Assembly: GCA_937981555.1 (NCBI GenBank)
Contig: CALJOK010000007.1
Location: forward strand, 1-64,000
Reading direction: 5' to 3'
DNA from: an uncultured Saprospiraceae bacterium
GTDB lineage: Bacteria > Bacteroidota > Bacteroidia > Chitinophagales > Saprospiraceae
DNA: 64,000 bases
The notes below the pieces were generated by a model. It saw nothing but the letters and a program-made list of their open reading frames with translations, did no database searches and had not been told where the DNA came from. Positions 54,441 through 63,462 of the stretch are shown one piece after another. Numbering within the stretch: the first letter of the stretch is position 1; the number at the start of each line of letters is the position of its first letter. A program made the translations under genes and the position numbers.

Positions 54441-57329
54441 ATGGAGAGAATTATACTATTAATAATTGGACTTACTTTTTTCCAAATATCTATTTTTTCT
54501 CAAGACAATCGAATGATCGATGGTTCGGGAAACAATCTTCAAAATTCAGATTGGGGAGCAGCTCATACTCAACTCAAGAGGTTTACGACTGTAGATTATG
54601 CTGATGGAATTGAGTCACCAGCAGGTACCTCAAGACCTAATCCACGAACGATTTCCAATACCCTTTTTGCTCAAGATTCCTTACTCAATGATCCATTGAA
54701 TTTGAGTGATTTTGTGTGGGTGTTTGGTCAATTTATAGATCATGATATCACATTAACTGGAGATAGTCATGAAAACGCATTCGTTCAAGTACCTAGTGGC
54801 GATCCTTGGTTTGATCCATTTGGTCAAGGGACGGCTTTGATTTTTATGCGTCGCTCCAAAGAAATGGCTGGAACAGGAACCGATCCTTCTAACCCTCGAG
54901 AACATGGAAATGAAATTACTGGTTGGATTGATGCATCGAATGTGTATGGTTCTGATTTGGATCGAGCGAGTTGGTTGCGAACATTTGCTGAAGGGAAAAT
55001 GAAAACGTCTACCTATAATTTATTGCCTTGGAATACTTTTACTGGAAACTTTGCGACACCTGTAGATTACGATGCTCCTTTGATGGATGATGCAGTTCAA
55101 TTATCTAATTATCGTTTTGTAGCGGGAGATTCACGAGCAAATGAAAATCCATTATTGGTTGCTTTTCATACTCTATTTGTTCGAGAGCATAATCGATTGT
55201 GTGATACTTTGAAGATAGATAATCCAGGTTGGACGGACGAAGAACTATATCAACATGCTCGAAAGATGGTAAGTGGCTTAATTCAAAATGTAGTTTATTC
55301 TGAATGGTTACCATCGATGGGGGTTCAACTTGACCCTTACTCAGCTTATGATGAAACGGTTGATCCTCGGATTATGAATGTTTTCTCGGCAGCTGCATTT
55401 CGAATGGGGCATACTTTATTGAACAGTACTATTCTTCGATTAGATAATGATGGAAATGAAATAGCAGGAGGAAACTTACAATTGCAAGAAGCATTTTTTA
55501 ATCCACAAACATTGCTTTTCTTAGGTGGTGGAATTGATCCTTTGTTCAAAGGAATGGGAACACAGATTAGTCAAGATTTAGATTGTAAAGTAATTAATGA
55601 TGTGCGTAATTTTTTATTCGGACCTCCTGGAGCAGGCGGATTAGATTTGGCATCGATTAATATTAATCGAGGACGAGAAAGAGGGTTACCTGATTTTAAT
55701 ACAGTTCGAGCTGATTTTGGATTGACTACTTACACTAGTTTCTTAGAATTAAATTCAGATACGCTGATTGCAAACTCTATGGAACAATTGTACGGAGATA
55801 TTAATAATCTTGATCCTTGGGTGGGCATGTTGGCAGAGGAACATATGCCTGACGCATTGTTTGGAGAAACGATTATGAAAATTATGGAATTTCAATTTTC
55901 AGCGTTGCGAGATGGGGATCGTTTTTATTTTGAAAATGACAATGGTCTATCTGCGGATGAAATTTTGGAAATAAAAACTACAACACTTCATGACATCATC
56001 ATGCGAAACACTAACATTACGTTGATGCAACCTAATGTATTTGAAGCAATGCCACATAATGATATTTGCGATCCGAATATAGCAAGTGGAATTGCAGGTG
56101 TGGTGACGAACCAATTTGGAGAGAATGTACAATTTGTAGATGTATTGTTAGAAAGTGATAGTATGACTAGTACTTCTTCTCTTGGAACATATGAATTAGA
56201 TGTTTCGAATTGTCAAGAGCATACCGTAACATTTAGTAGAACTGATAATCCAGCGAATGGAGTAACTACTTTTGATATGGCTTTGATTCAAAAACATATT
56301 TTGCAATTAGAACTTTTGGATTCACCTTTGAAACTAATTGCAGCAGATGTTAATCGCTCGAAAGAAATTACCACATTTGATTTGGTGCATATTCGACAAG
56401 TGATTTTGGGACTTGTTCCTGATTTTCCAAACAGTCCTTCTTGGTTGTTTTTGGAAGATGATTTTACTTTCGATGATACGAGTGATCCTTTTACTACGGT
56501 GTTACCTAACAATGTATACACGTTCTCAACAGATGCGGATACCTTGGAGATGAATTATACAGCATTGAAAATTGGAGATGTAAATAATAGTGCGAATCCT
56601 AATTTTAATTCTGATGTTGACACAAGAGATGAATATGCAAGAGCATTGTTATTAAATGTAAAAGATCGAGAGTTAAAAGTAGGAGAGGAGGTTGAAGTTT
56701 ACTTGAAATCAACAGATGATGAAGTACTAGAAGGCTATCAATTTACTTTTAATTATGATTCAGAAGTGTTAGAGTTTCTTGATTTAACTTCAGAAGTGAC
56801 AGAAGATTTCTCATTGAGTAATTATGCACTATTTGAAGATCGAGGAGCGGTGACGGTAAGTTATAATGGTGATTTTTTATTGGAAAAAAATAACGCATTA
56901 TTGCATTTTACTTTCCGAGCGAAGCGAGGTGGGCAATTGAGTGACTTGCTTTTTGTCAATTCTAATATCACCAAGGTGGAAGCATATTCTGCAGAAGATG
57001 AATTGTTAGATATTGATTTAAACTTCCAAGAAGAAAATGAAAATGTGTTGACACAAGTGTCAGCAGAGCAATTTAAATTATATCAAAATCAACCTAATCC
57101 ATTTAATAATTCTACCGAAATCAATTTTTACTTACCAACTGCTAGTGACGTCGAGTTGAAAATATTTAACCTTTCAGGAAAAGTATTGGTGAGTGTGCAA
57201 CGTGATTTTGAAGAAGGATTACAAACCTTGACTATTGATAAACAAGACTTTGATGCGACAGGTGTTTTTTATTATCAATTGCAAACAGCGTTTGGAACTT
57301 TGACGAAAAAAATGGTTCGAGTCAACTAA
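54441..57329 (+). CDS. Animal-type haem peroxidase with dockerin-like, cohesin-like and T9SS domains
   Basis: Starting at the ATG at 54441 (signal peptide MERIILLIIGLTFFQISIFSQ), 962 residues. The peroxidase domain (about 22-550) has the distal motif GQFIDHD (His101), the catalytic Arg232 (GDSRANENP), FVREHNRLC and the proximal His324 (FRMGHT), as in the myeloperoxidase-cyclooxygenase superfamily. Then come two dockerin-like segments (TTFDMALIQKHIL; DVNRSKEITTFDLVHIRQVILG), a cohesin-like domain (about 755-880; DREL.VGEEVEVYLKS, LEGYQFTFNYDSEVLEF) and a type A T9SS sorting domain (LYQNQPNPFNNSTEI to KKMVRVN). It is probably a secreted or surface enzyme using peroxide, for defence or polymer modification. 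Confidence 0.88.
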   Translation: MERIILLIIGLTFFQISIFSQDNRMIDGSGNNLQNSDWGAAHTQLKRFTTVDYADGIESPAGTSRPNPRTISNTLFAQDSLLNDPLNLSDFVWVFGQFIDHDITLTGDSHENAFVQVPSGDPWFDPFGQGTALIFMRRSKEMAGTGTDPSNPREHGNEITGWIDASNVYGSDLDRASWLRTFAEGKMKTSTYNLLPWNTFTGNFATPVDYDAPLMDDAVQLSNYRFVAGDSRANENPLLVAFHTLFVREHNRLCDTLKIDNPGWTDEELYQHARKMVSGLIQNVVYSEWLPSMGVQLDPYSAYDETVDPRIMNVFSAAAFRMGHTLLNSTILRLDNDGNEIAGGNLQLQEAFFNPQTLLFLGGGIDPLFKGMGTQISQDLDCKVINDVRNFLFGPPGAGGLDLASININRGRERGLPDFNTVRADFGLTTYTSFLELNSDTLIANSMEQLYGDINNLDPWVGMLAEEHMPDALFGETIMKIMEFQFSALRDGDRFYFENDNGLSADEILEIKTTTLHDIIMRNTNITLMQPNVFEAMPHNDICDPNIASGIAGVVTNQFGENVQFVDVLLESDSMTSTSSLGTYELDVSNCQEHTVTFSRTDNPANGVTTFDMALIQKHILQLELLDSPLKLIAADVNRSKEITTFDLVHIRQVILGLVPDFPNSPSWLFLEDDFTFDDTSDPFTTVLPNNVYTFSTDADTLEMNYTALKIGDVNNSANPNFNSDVDTRDEYARALLLNVKDRELKVGEEVEVYLKSTDDEVLEGYQFTFNYDSEVLEFLDLTSEVTEDFSLSNYALFEDRGAVTVSYNGDFLLEKNNALLHFTFRAKRGGQLSDLLFVNSNITKVEAYSAEDELLDIDLNFQEENENVLTQVSAEQFKLYQNQPNPFNNSTEINFYLPTASDVELKIFNLSGKVLVSVQRDFEEGLQTLTIDKQDFDATGVFYYQLQTAFGTLTKKMVRVN

Positions 57330-57351
57330 ATTATTCGAGCGATATTTTAAT

Positions 57352-57389
57352 AAAAAAAGCGATGTGGAATTTTTCACATCGCTTTTTTT
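57352..57389 (+). terminator. Terminator after the peroxidase gene
   Basis: A perfect 15 bp stem (57352-57366 with 57375-57389) with an 8-base loop and a T-run. Confidence 0.9.
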
Positions 57390-57523
57390 TATGTAAAAAA
57401 TAAGGAAACTGATTTTTAGAGAATTTAGATTCTCTTGTGATTCTTTAAATGCTTTATGCATTATTTTTTATAAAAACGTTTCCTTATTTTTATTCATTTT
57501 AAAAATCATAAAACAAAAGAGAA

Positions 57524-57946
57524 ATGAATTCAACAATAAAAAATATCATTGTCATCATTGTCGGTCTACTTGTGGGTGGATTTATTAATATGAAATTAAT
57601 TGAACTTGGACCAAGTATTATTCCTCCACCAGAAGGAATAGATATGACTACTCCAGAAGGATTGCTTGAAGGAATGCCTTTACTTCAACCAAAGAATTTT
57701 ATTTTCCCATTTTTAGCACATGCATTAGGAACATTGGTCGGTGCATTTATTGTTGCAAAATTTGTTGAAACTAATAAGTTTAATTTTGCCATGTTAGTTG
57801 GAGTATTTTTTTTACTTGGAGGGATAGCTATGATCGTGATGATTGGTGGACCACTTTGGTTTTCTGTTTTGGATTTGGCAGGCGCATATTTTCCAATGGC
57901 ATGGCTAGGACATAAATTAGCGGTTGGAAATGATTCGACGGGATAA
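57524..57946 (+). CDS. Small integral membrane protein of unknown function
   Basis: A 140-residue protein with four predicted membrane segments (about 7-28, 65-82, 88-108, 112-132). The second and later segments are Gly/Ala-rich (FLAHALGTLVGAFIVAKF, DLAGAYFPMAWLGHKLA). I know similar short proteins from Bacteroidota genomes, but I cannot assign a function. It is a single gene sharing a terminator with the convergent YhhN-like gene. Confidence 0.7.
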   Translation: MNSTIKNIIVIIVGLLVGGFINMKLIELGPSIIPPPEGIDMTTPEGLLEGMPLLQPKNFIFPFLAHALGTLVGAFIVAKFVETNKFNFAMLVGVFFLLGGIAMIVMIGGPLWFSVLDLAGAYFPMAWLGHKLAVGNDSTG

Positions 57947-57968
57947 TTTTTTTAAGTATTAGAATTAG

Positions 57969-58009
57969 AAAATAGCCACCTTGAGACTTAATCTCAACGT
58001 GGCTATTTT
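57969..58009. terminator. Bidirectional terminator
   Basis: An 11 bp outer stem (57969-57979 with 57999-58009) plus a 6 bp inner stem (57981-57986 with 57992-57997), with A- and T-rich flanks, between the small membrane protein and the YhhN-like gene. Confidence 0.85.
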
Positions 58010-58012
58010 ATT

Positions 58013-58708
58013 TTACTCTTGCATCATTTCTATTCCTCCTCGGACAATCAGATACTGCCCCATTAAATATAAACTCATAATCCAAATATGTGCATGAGGA
58101 ATTGTGGATTTAAATTTATTTAATGCAATAATTGAATCTGAAAACATAAAAAGTAATGCACCCAAAAAAACAATCTGGAAAGCTTTTTTTCCAACAAATG
58201 TATTCCAATTTAGCGCTGCTAAAACCATTATTATAATTACACTACTATAAACTGCAACAGGGATTTGCATTGCTTTTTCCACATCAGGAAGTAAGTAATT
58301 TTGAAACGCTAAAAAGAAAATCAAGAAAGGAATTATGATCCATTTATTTTTCCATAAAAAACCATTTTTCCAAGAGACCGTTTTAAAAAATGCAGTAGTA
58401 TATAAAACATGAGTTAAAAGAAAACTCACCAATCCAAATAAGAAGAAATGTTCTCCTTTCGATTCTACAAACATCAAAAGGGTATCTCCTCCCCAACTAA
58501 AAAATAATGCGAATAAGATTAATTGACGAAAAGAGGAGGGATAATTTTTCGTTTGGAAATAAAACCAAAGTGCCAAAATTGGCATCAGTAAAGGTTTTGA
58601 ATAAAATGCAATTGTATTAGCGTAAGCGTTATGAGAATAACCTGCCCAGAGATTTATCAGAGATACTAATAAATAAAGGAGGAGTAAAGTTGTGTTTTTG
58701 TTAGGCAT
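58013..58708 (-). CDS. YhhN family membrane protein (lysoplasmalogenase-like)
   Basis: From the ATG at 58708 (231 residues; an upstream TTG would add eight) this is an eight-segment membrane protein. SKPLLMPILALWFY near residue 38, FSWGGDTLLMF near residue 72 and GALLFMFSDSIIALNKF near residue 190 match the YhhN/TMEM86 family, whose acidic residues on membrane helices are thought to be catalytic; animal TMEM86B hydrolyses the vinyl-ether bond of lysoplasmalogen. The bacterial substrate is uncertain. The codons for SHNAYANT contain copy 3 of the dispersed 20-base motif. Confidence 0.82.
   Translation of the reverse strand: MPNKNTTLLLLYLLVSLINLWAGYSHNAYANTIAFYSKPLLMPILALWFYFQTKNYPSSFRQLILFALFFSWGGDTLLMFVESKGEHFFLFGLVSFLLTHVLYTTAFFKTVSWKNGFLWKNKWIIIPFLIFFLAFQNYLLPDVEKAMQIPVAVYSSVIIIMVLAALNWNTFVGKKAFQIVFLGALLFMFSDSIIALNKFKSTIPHAHIWIMSLYLMGQYLIVRGGIEMMQE
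58608..58633 (-). repeat. Copy 3 of the dispersed 26 bp motif, inside the YhhN-like gene
   Basis: On the minus strand it contains ATAACGCTTACGCTAATACA and then ATTGCA, differing from the coaX copy by one base in the first 20 and by three in 26. Here it is coding sequence, unlike the other two copies. Confidence 0.5.
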
Positions 58709-58828
58709 AGAAGATTTTTTGCTCTGTATCAAATGTGTACTTTTCCTTTAAATGTCCTTCCTTATTTTTGAAACACGGGAAGACTGATCGGTGTACAAAC
58801 ACAACACTACCAAATTTTTTTCAAAAAA

Positions 58829-58859
58829 AAAAGCGATGCTGAAAATCAGCATCGCTTTT
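58829..58859 (-). terminator. Terminator of the OmpH/Skp gene
   Basis: A perfect 14 bp stem (58829-58842 with 58846-58859) with a 3-base loop and T-run on the minus strand. Confidence 0.9.
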
Positions 58860-58880
58860 CTTTTTAAGAAATTAAAAATA

Positions 58881-59408
58881 TTAAAGTCCTAATTTTTTCT
58901 TTACTAAAGAAGTTACATCATCTGAATCCTCTGCAGATAGAATAAAATTATAAAGACTAGAATCAAAAATCATTGCATAGCCATTTTCTTTTCCTACAGC
59001 TTTTACCGCAGCATCCACTTTGTCCAAAATAGGTTTAAGAATCTCATTTCGCTTTTTTGTTACTTTATCAATAACATCTTGCTCCATCGCTGAGATGGCT
59101 TGTTGTTCTTTTCCTAATTTTTCTTCAGCTTGCTTAACCTGTAAACCAGTTAATTCACCAGCTTGAGCTTTAACTTGCATTGTTTGAACTTCCTTTTCCC
59201 ATTTAGAAACTCGATCTTGACCTTGCTTAACTAATTGATTTCGATAAGTTTCTAATTGAGTATTTCCACTTTTAAGTTCAGGAATTTGTTCCAATAAATT
59301 GCCATAATTCATATGACCATATTTGCTTTGAGCCGAGAGGGGATTACCTGAAGCCAGAATAACTATAAAAGCGAAAGCTAAAAAGGTAATTTTTCGTAGT
59401 AATTTCAT
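58881..59408 (-). CDS. OmpH/Skp family periplasmic chaperone
   Basis: From the ATG at 59408, a 175-residue exported protein: signal peptide (ending PLSAQ), then YGHMNYGNLLEQIPELKSGNTQLETYRNQL, a long charged helical hairpin (about 50-130; KWEKEVQTMQVKAQAGELTGLQVKQAEEKL) and a C-terminal strand with KENGYAMIFDSSLYN. This is the tentacle-and-body layout of Skp, a trimeric chaperone for outer-membrane proteins in transit. It is upstream of nothing related, but the genome's many barrel proteins explain the need. Promoter at 59478-59485. Confidence 0.88.
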   Translation of the reverse strand: MKLLRKITFLAFAFIVILASGNPLSAQSKYGHMNYGNLLEQIPELKSGNTQLETYRNQLVKQGQDRVSKWEKEVQTMQVKAQAGELTGLQVKQAEEKLGKEQQAISAMEQDVIDKVTKKRNEILKPILDKVDAAVKAVGKENGYAMIFDSSLYNFILSAEDSDDVTSLVKKKLGL

Positions 59409-59477
59409 TTTCAAATTTTTGTAAAAAAATATTTATTCAAGTATCTCAATGAAGAGTATAACTTCAATTGTTCTCAA

Positions 59478-59485
59478 CAAAGGTA
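59478..59485 (-). promoter_or_regulatory. -7 promoter element of the OmpH/Skp gene
   Basis: On the minus strand TACCTTTG matches TAnnTTTG, about 70 bases before the start codon; TTAG at about 59506-59509 is a three-of-four match to the -33 TTTG box. Confidence 0.5.
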
Positions 59486-59664
59486 ATGTTCCTAAATTTT
59501 TTAATCTAATTTTTAACTAAAGATTAATTATTCAAGATTTAATGAAATAAAAGGAATGTTAAGAGGAGTAGGTAAAGTGTTGATAATCAGTAAGTTGAGT
59601 TGATGTTAAACACATTAACAGTTTTTATAATTGTTAAAAAGTGTTAATTCGAAATAGGAGTTTA

Positions 59665-59695
59665 TTTGTAAAAAAAGATTAGAATCCTATCTTTG
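59665..59695 (+). promoter_or_regulatory. Complete Bacteroidota promoter of the ABC ATPase gene
   Basis: A -33 box TTTG (59665-59668) and a -7 box TATCTTTG (59688-59695) are separated by 19 bases, the consensus spacing for this phylum. The start codon is 30 bases further. Confidence 0.75.
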
Positions 59696-59725
59696 GAAAA
59701 CAACTCTTAAGAAAAATAAATTGAA

Positions 59726-60499
59726 ATGATACAAGTAGAAAATTTATCAAAAGCATTCTCTCTTTCTAGACAACAACGGAAAGAAGTTGGAACTGATGCA
59801 AAGACCATTACGGCGGTTAATAATATTAGTTTTAATTGTCAGCCAGGTCGAATTTATTCTTTGCTTGGACCTAACGGTGCAGGAAAGACAACCACCTTAA
59901 GAATGATGGCAACTATTCTAAAACCAACTGGTGGAAGTATAAAAATAAATGGATATGACGTAGTGGAGGAAGGAGTGAAAGTTCGATCATCAATTGGATT
60001 TCTGACAGGATCAACTGGTTTGTACCAAAGATTGACGCCCAATGAATTGACTAAATATTTTGCTGACTTATATGGTGTTGATAAAACTGTTTATGAGACA
60101 AGGAAAGATGAATTGTATACCTTATTAGATATGCATGATTTTGCCAAAAAAAGAATAGGACAATTGTCAACTGGAATGAAGCAAAAAGTATCGATTGCTC
60201 GGACGATGATTCATAATCCTGATGTTGTGATTTTTGATGAGCCAACGTCTGGTTTAGATGTGATAACGGCGGAGAATATTATTAATTTAATTCGTAATTG
60301 TAAAGAAGATGGTAAGACCGTTATTTTTTCTTCTCACATTATGAGTGAAGTTGATTTATTGTGTGACGATTTAGCAATTATTCATAAAGGAAATTTAATT
60401 CATTCCTCAACAATGGAAGAGTTTAGAAATCAAATGCAGAGTAGAAGTTTGACGGAGGAGTTTATTAGAATTGTAAATGATGCTACAGTAGGCGTCTAA
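59726..60499 (+). CDS. ABC transporter ATP-binding protein (NatA-like)
   Basis: A 257-residue ATPase subunit with all key motifs: Walker A GPNGAGKT (48-55), signature LSTGMKQ (147-153) and Walker B VVIFDEP (167-173) followed by TSGLD. The order and the short C-terminal tail resemble NatA/CcmA-type exporters of the ABC-2 class. No permease gene follows; the next gene is convergent, and upstream is ompH on the other strand. The partner must be elsewhere or this is an orphan subunit. Confidence 0.88.
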   Translation: MIQVENLSKAFSLSRQQRKEVGTDAKTITAVNNISFNCQPGRIYSLLGPNGAGKTTTLRMMATILKPTGGSIKINGYDVVEEGVKVRSSIGFLTGSTGLYQRLTPNELTKYFADLYGVDKTVYETRKDELYTLLDMHDFAKKRIGQLSTGMKQKVSIARTMIHNPDVVIFDEPTSGLDVITAENIINLIRNCKEDGKTVIFSSHIMSEVDLLCDDLAIIHKGNLIHSSTMEEFRNQMQSRSLTEEFIRIVNDATVGV

Positions 60500-60543
60500 A
60501 AAACATAATATTTAGCGAATGCTTTGTTGCTAAATGATGCAAT

Positions 60544-60585
60544 AAAAAATAGCCTTACTTTCAATTGAAAGTAAGGCTATTTTTT
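60544..60585. terminator. Bidirectional terminator, perfect 42-base palindrome
   Basis: Two 21-base arms (60544-60564 and 60565-60585) are exact reverse complements, with A- and T-runs at the ends, between the ABC ATPase gene and the convergent repeat-protein gene. Confidence 0.9.
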
Positions 60586-60605
60586 ATAAAGAAATTAAAA
60601 TCTGA

Positions 60606-62132
60606 TTAGAAGTTAACTCCTAAAGACTTCAAAGTTTCAAAGTCCATTTGACCAACTGGTAAGTTGTTGTCTCTTTGGTACTTCATCAATGCAGCTTTAG
60701 TTTGTGCTCCTAAAACATTATCGATTGGTCCTGGATCATATCCTCTTGAGCTTAATGCTCTTTGTACAGATCGAACCATTTCAGTTGTGATATTACTTCC
60801 ACAAACAACTTCTCTCCATTCTGTGAATCCACCTTGTTTTACTAAGTTTCTTTTAGTAACTGTAGCGTACTCAGCAGGAACATCAATAGATCTAGTTTGA
60901 GCAGCAGCTTTAACAACTCTCTTAGAAACTGTAGCGTACTCAGCAGGGATCTCAATAGATCTAGATTGAGCAGGAGTTTTAACAATTCTTCTACTTACAG
61001 TTTTGAAAACAGCAGGAGTCTTCTCTTCTCTAGTAGTTGCAGGAGTTTTTAATCTTGTTTTAGTAACTGTTTGGAACTCAGCAGGAATCTCGATAGTTCG
61101 AGTAGTAGCAGGAGTTTTAACAACTTTTCTAGATACTGTTTTGAAAACAGCAGGAGTAGTTTCTTCTCGAGTAGTCGCAGGAGTTTTCAAAACAGTTTTA
61201 GTAACTGTAGCGTACTCAGCAGGAATCTCAACAACTTTTTCAGAAGGAGGAGTCTTCATTACTCTTGAAGTTCTAGTTGCATATTTAGCAGGAATAGTAA
61301 CTTCTTTAGTACAGTTAGAGTTAGGAGATCCGTCTCCACCAGCACATCCTTTGTTCACTTGCTTAGATACAGTTTTGTACTCAGCAGGAACTTCTACCAA
61401 ACACCATACTTGACAATCGTTAGGATCAGCAGAAAGGCAGTTTCTGTCAGCTCTTTTCTTTACCCATTTAGTAGAAGCAGGACGAGTTTCGATTCGCTCA
61501 GTAACTGTTTCAAATCGAGGAGCTAAAGTTTCGATACGAGTAGAAGCTGGTTCAGCTTCGTACTGCTCAGAAACATTTTCGTAAGACGCAGGAATTACTT
61601 CGATACGAGTAGAGGCTGCTTTAGCAACTACTTGCTCAGTTTCCGTACCATATTCAGCAGGAATTGCAATTAATCTTGTTTTTGCTGGAGAAACTTCAAC
61701 TTGCTCAGTTACAGTTTCGTAAGTAGCAGGAATTACTTCCAATCTTGTAGAAGCAGCTTTAGATTCTACTGTTTCTGTGTAAGACTCGTACTCAGCAGGA
61801 ACTGCTACTAATCTAGTTTTTTCAGGAGAAACCATTACTTGTTCAGTAACTGTTTCGTATTCAGCAGGAATTACTTCCATTCTTGAAGCAGCAGCTTTAG
61901 CAACTACTTGTTCAGTAACATTTTCGTAAGCAGCAGGAATTACTTCAGTTCGTACTCCAGCAGCTTTAGTTTCAACTTGCTCAGTTGTAGTTTCGTATTG
62001 ATCTGCGATCAAACATTTTGCGTAGCATTTTCCAGCTTCGCCATTTGGTGGCATTTCAGAACTTGGTTGTGCTAAAACAACAAATCCACAAAGCATAAAA
62101 GCTACAGATAAAATGAGGTTCAATCTTTTCAT
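60606..62132 (-). CDS. Exported repeat protein with peptidoglycan-binding-like C-terminus (long paralog)
   Basis: A 508-residue exported protein: signal peptide (ending VVLAQ), GKCYAKC motif, then about 17 repeats of roughly 23 residues around PAxYxTVTxxV. The first nine or so are acidic (TEQV, EVIPAEYE), and after a Cys-rich insert (NCLSADPNDCQVWC, KGCAGGDG...NC) the remaining ones turn strongly basic (SRKVVKTPATTR, VTKTVLKTP). The last 65 residues are a PG_binding_1-like domain (VRSVQRALSSRGYDPGPIDNVLGAQTKAALMKYQ). It is a longer paralog of 30311-31273. Binding to peptidoglycan and to an outer partner through the repeats is inferred from domain order. Confidence 0.82.
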   Translation of the reverse strand: MKRLNLILSVAFMLCGFVVLAQPSSEMPPNGEAGKCYAKCLIADQYETTTEQVETKAAGVRTEVIPAAYENVTEQVVAKAAASRMEVIPAEYETVTEQVMVSPEKTRLVAVPAEYESYTETVESKAASTRLEVIPATYETVTEQVEVSPAKTRLIAIPAEYGTETEQVVAKAASTRIEVIPASYENVSEQYEAEPASTRIETLAPRFETVTERIETRPASTKWVKKRADRNCLSADPNDCQVWCLVEVPAEYKTVSKQVNKGCAGGDGSPNSNCTKEVTIPAKYATRTSRVMKTPPSEKVVEIPAEYATVTKTVLKTPATTREETTPAVFKTVSRKVVKTPATTRTIEIPAEFQTVTKTRLKTPATTREEKTPAVFKTVSRRIVKTPAQSRSIEIPAEYATVSKRVVKAAAQTRSIDVPAEYATVTKRNLVKQGGFTEWREVVCGSNITTEMVRSVQRALSSRGYDPGPIDNVLGAQTKAALMKYQRDNNLPVGQMDFETLKSLGVNF

Positions 62133-62247
62133 AATTAAATGATCTTGGTTTTGATTAATAAAAATTTTTTAATAAAATTGACATTATTGTGAAGTAAATT
62201 TACTATGTCACACTTGGGTTTTCCTAATTTGACCGCAAATTTACTGT

Positions 62248-63462
62248 TTAATACTTTGGATAACAAATATAATGTTTAGTAATTATTTTCGGTTGAACTC
62301 CGTGATCAGAGGCATCCGACATTGGAACTACTTTTCCATTTTTATAGAGGATCTTAATTTCGTCTTTATTCGTCGTGTAAGCACTATTTGATTCCTTCCC
62401 TTCAAAAACGAGATAATCTAAAGCTTCAGAACGACCTTTGGGTAAGTTGTTTACGATCATGTGACGAAGATCTTTTACATAGTCACTTTTAAAAGGCTCA
62501 TTTTGCATTTTTATTTTAAATAATTTTCGCTCGATGATTCTTTTTGATAAAAATGACAACACATAATCGTTGTGATTACTCCAATTTTTCAAAGCTGATA
62601 AAATGTCTACATCATCCAATGAGGCATATTTATCTAACAAAACATTTCGATTCTTTTTAAAATCCTTTAAAGTTATATTCTCATATAGAAAAAACTTCAA
62701 TCCTTCTGAGGCTTCCAGTTCAACTCCTTGCTGGGCTAATTCTTTCGCTCTTTTCAACGTTCGAATCAACATCTGCTCCGCAGCCAAAACGGTTTTATGC
62801 AAATACACTTGCCAATACATTAATCGACGTGCAATCAAAAATTTCTCAACAGAGTAAATGCCTTTTTCCTCCACCATTAGTTCATTATTCTTCACTGTCA
62901 ACATTTTAATAATTCGATCGTATCCAATTACCCCTTCTGAGACACCTGTAAAAAAACTATCTCGATTGAGGTAATCCATACGATCCATGTCGAGTTGACT
63001 ACTGACTAATTGATGCAAAAATTTCTTCGGATATTTATTTTGGAATATCTGAATGGCAATGTCAAGTTTACCTTTAAACTCTTCATTGAGTTTTTGCATA
63101 AAAAGTTCCGACAATTCTTCGTGGTGAACATTAACCAATGTGTGTTCCAAGGCGTGAGAGAATGGTGCGTGTCCGATATCATGTAATAAAATTGCGATTA
63201 GAGCACCACGAGCTTCCTTCTTAGAAATTTCGACATCTTTTGATTTTAGTGTTTCTATTGCTTGGGTCATTAAGTGCATTGCACCGAGGCAATGATGAAA
63301 TCGTGTATGCAACGCTCCTGGATAAACATAATGGGAAAGTCCCAATTGTGAAATCCGTCTCAGCCGTTGATAATAAGGATGTTCAATCAAGTCGAATATG
63401 ATTCCGTGAGGAATACTAGTAAAACCATAAACGGGGTCGTTAAATATTTTTTTCTTATTCAT
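62248..63462 (-). CDS. HD-domain phosphohydrolase
   Basis: A 404-residue cytoplasmic protein of the HD superfamily, close in style to bacterial dGTPase/SAMHD1-like proteins (YdhJ-type). The metal site is intact: His52 or His56/57 in ALHTRFHHCLG, His94-Asp95 in LLHDIGHAPFSH and the later Asp in QLDMDRMDYLNRD near residue 160. Such enzymes hydrolyse dNTPs or other phosphoesters; the exact substrate here is unknown. It begins at an ATG and is divergent from porX. Confidence 0.85.
   Translation of the reverse strand: MNKKKIFNDPVYGFTSIPHGIIFDLIEHPYYQRLRRISQLGLSHYVYPGALHTRFHHCLGAMHLMTQAIETLKSKDVEISKKEARGALIAILLHDIGHAPFSHALEHTLVNVHHEELSELFMQKLNEEFKGKLDIAIQIFQNKYPKKFLHQLVSSQLDMDRMDYLNRDSFFTGVSEGVIGYDRIIKMLTVKNNELMVEEKGIYSVEKFLIARRLMYWQVYLHKTVLAAEQMLIRTLKRAKELAQQGVELEASEGLKFFLYENITLKDFKKNRNVLLDKYASLDDVDILSALKNWSNHNDYVLSFLSKRIIERKLFKIKMQNEPFKSDYVKDLRHMIVNNLPKGRSEALDYLVFEGKESNSAYTTNKDEIKILYKNGKVVPMSDASDHGVQPKIITKHYICYPKY

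Larger units (their letters stand above)
59409..59725. other. Divergent promoter region between ompH and the ABC ATPase gene
   Basis: About 317 bases holding a good Bacteroidota promoter for each direction, described separately. No ORF or RNA gene is seen. Confidence 0.6.

Noticed and set aside
61003-61413. 136-codon hydrophobic plus-strand ORF
   Set aside because: Antisense of the PAxYxTVT repeats; periodic only because the real gene is periodic.
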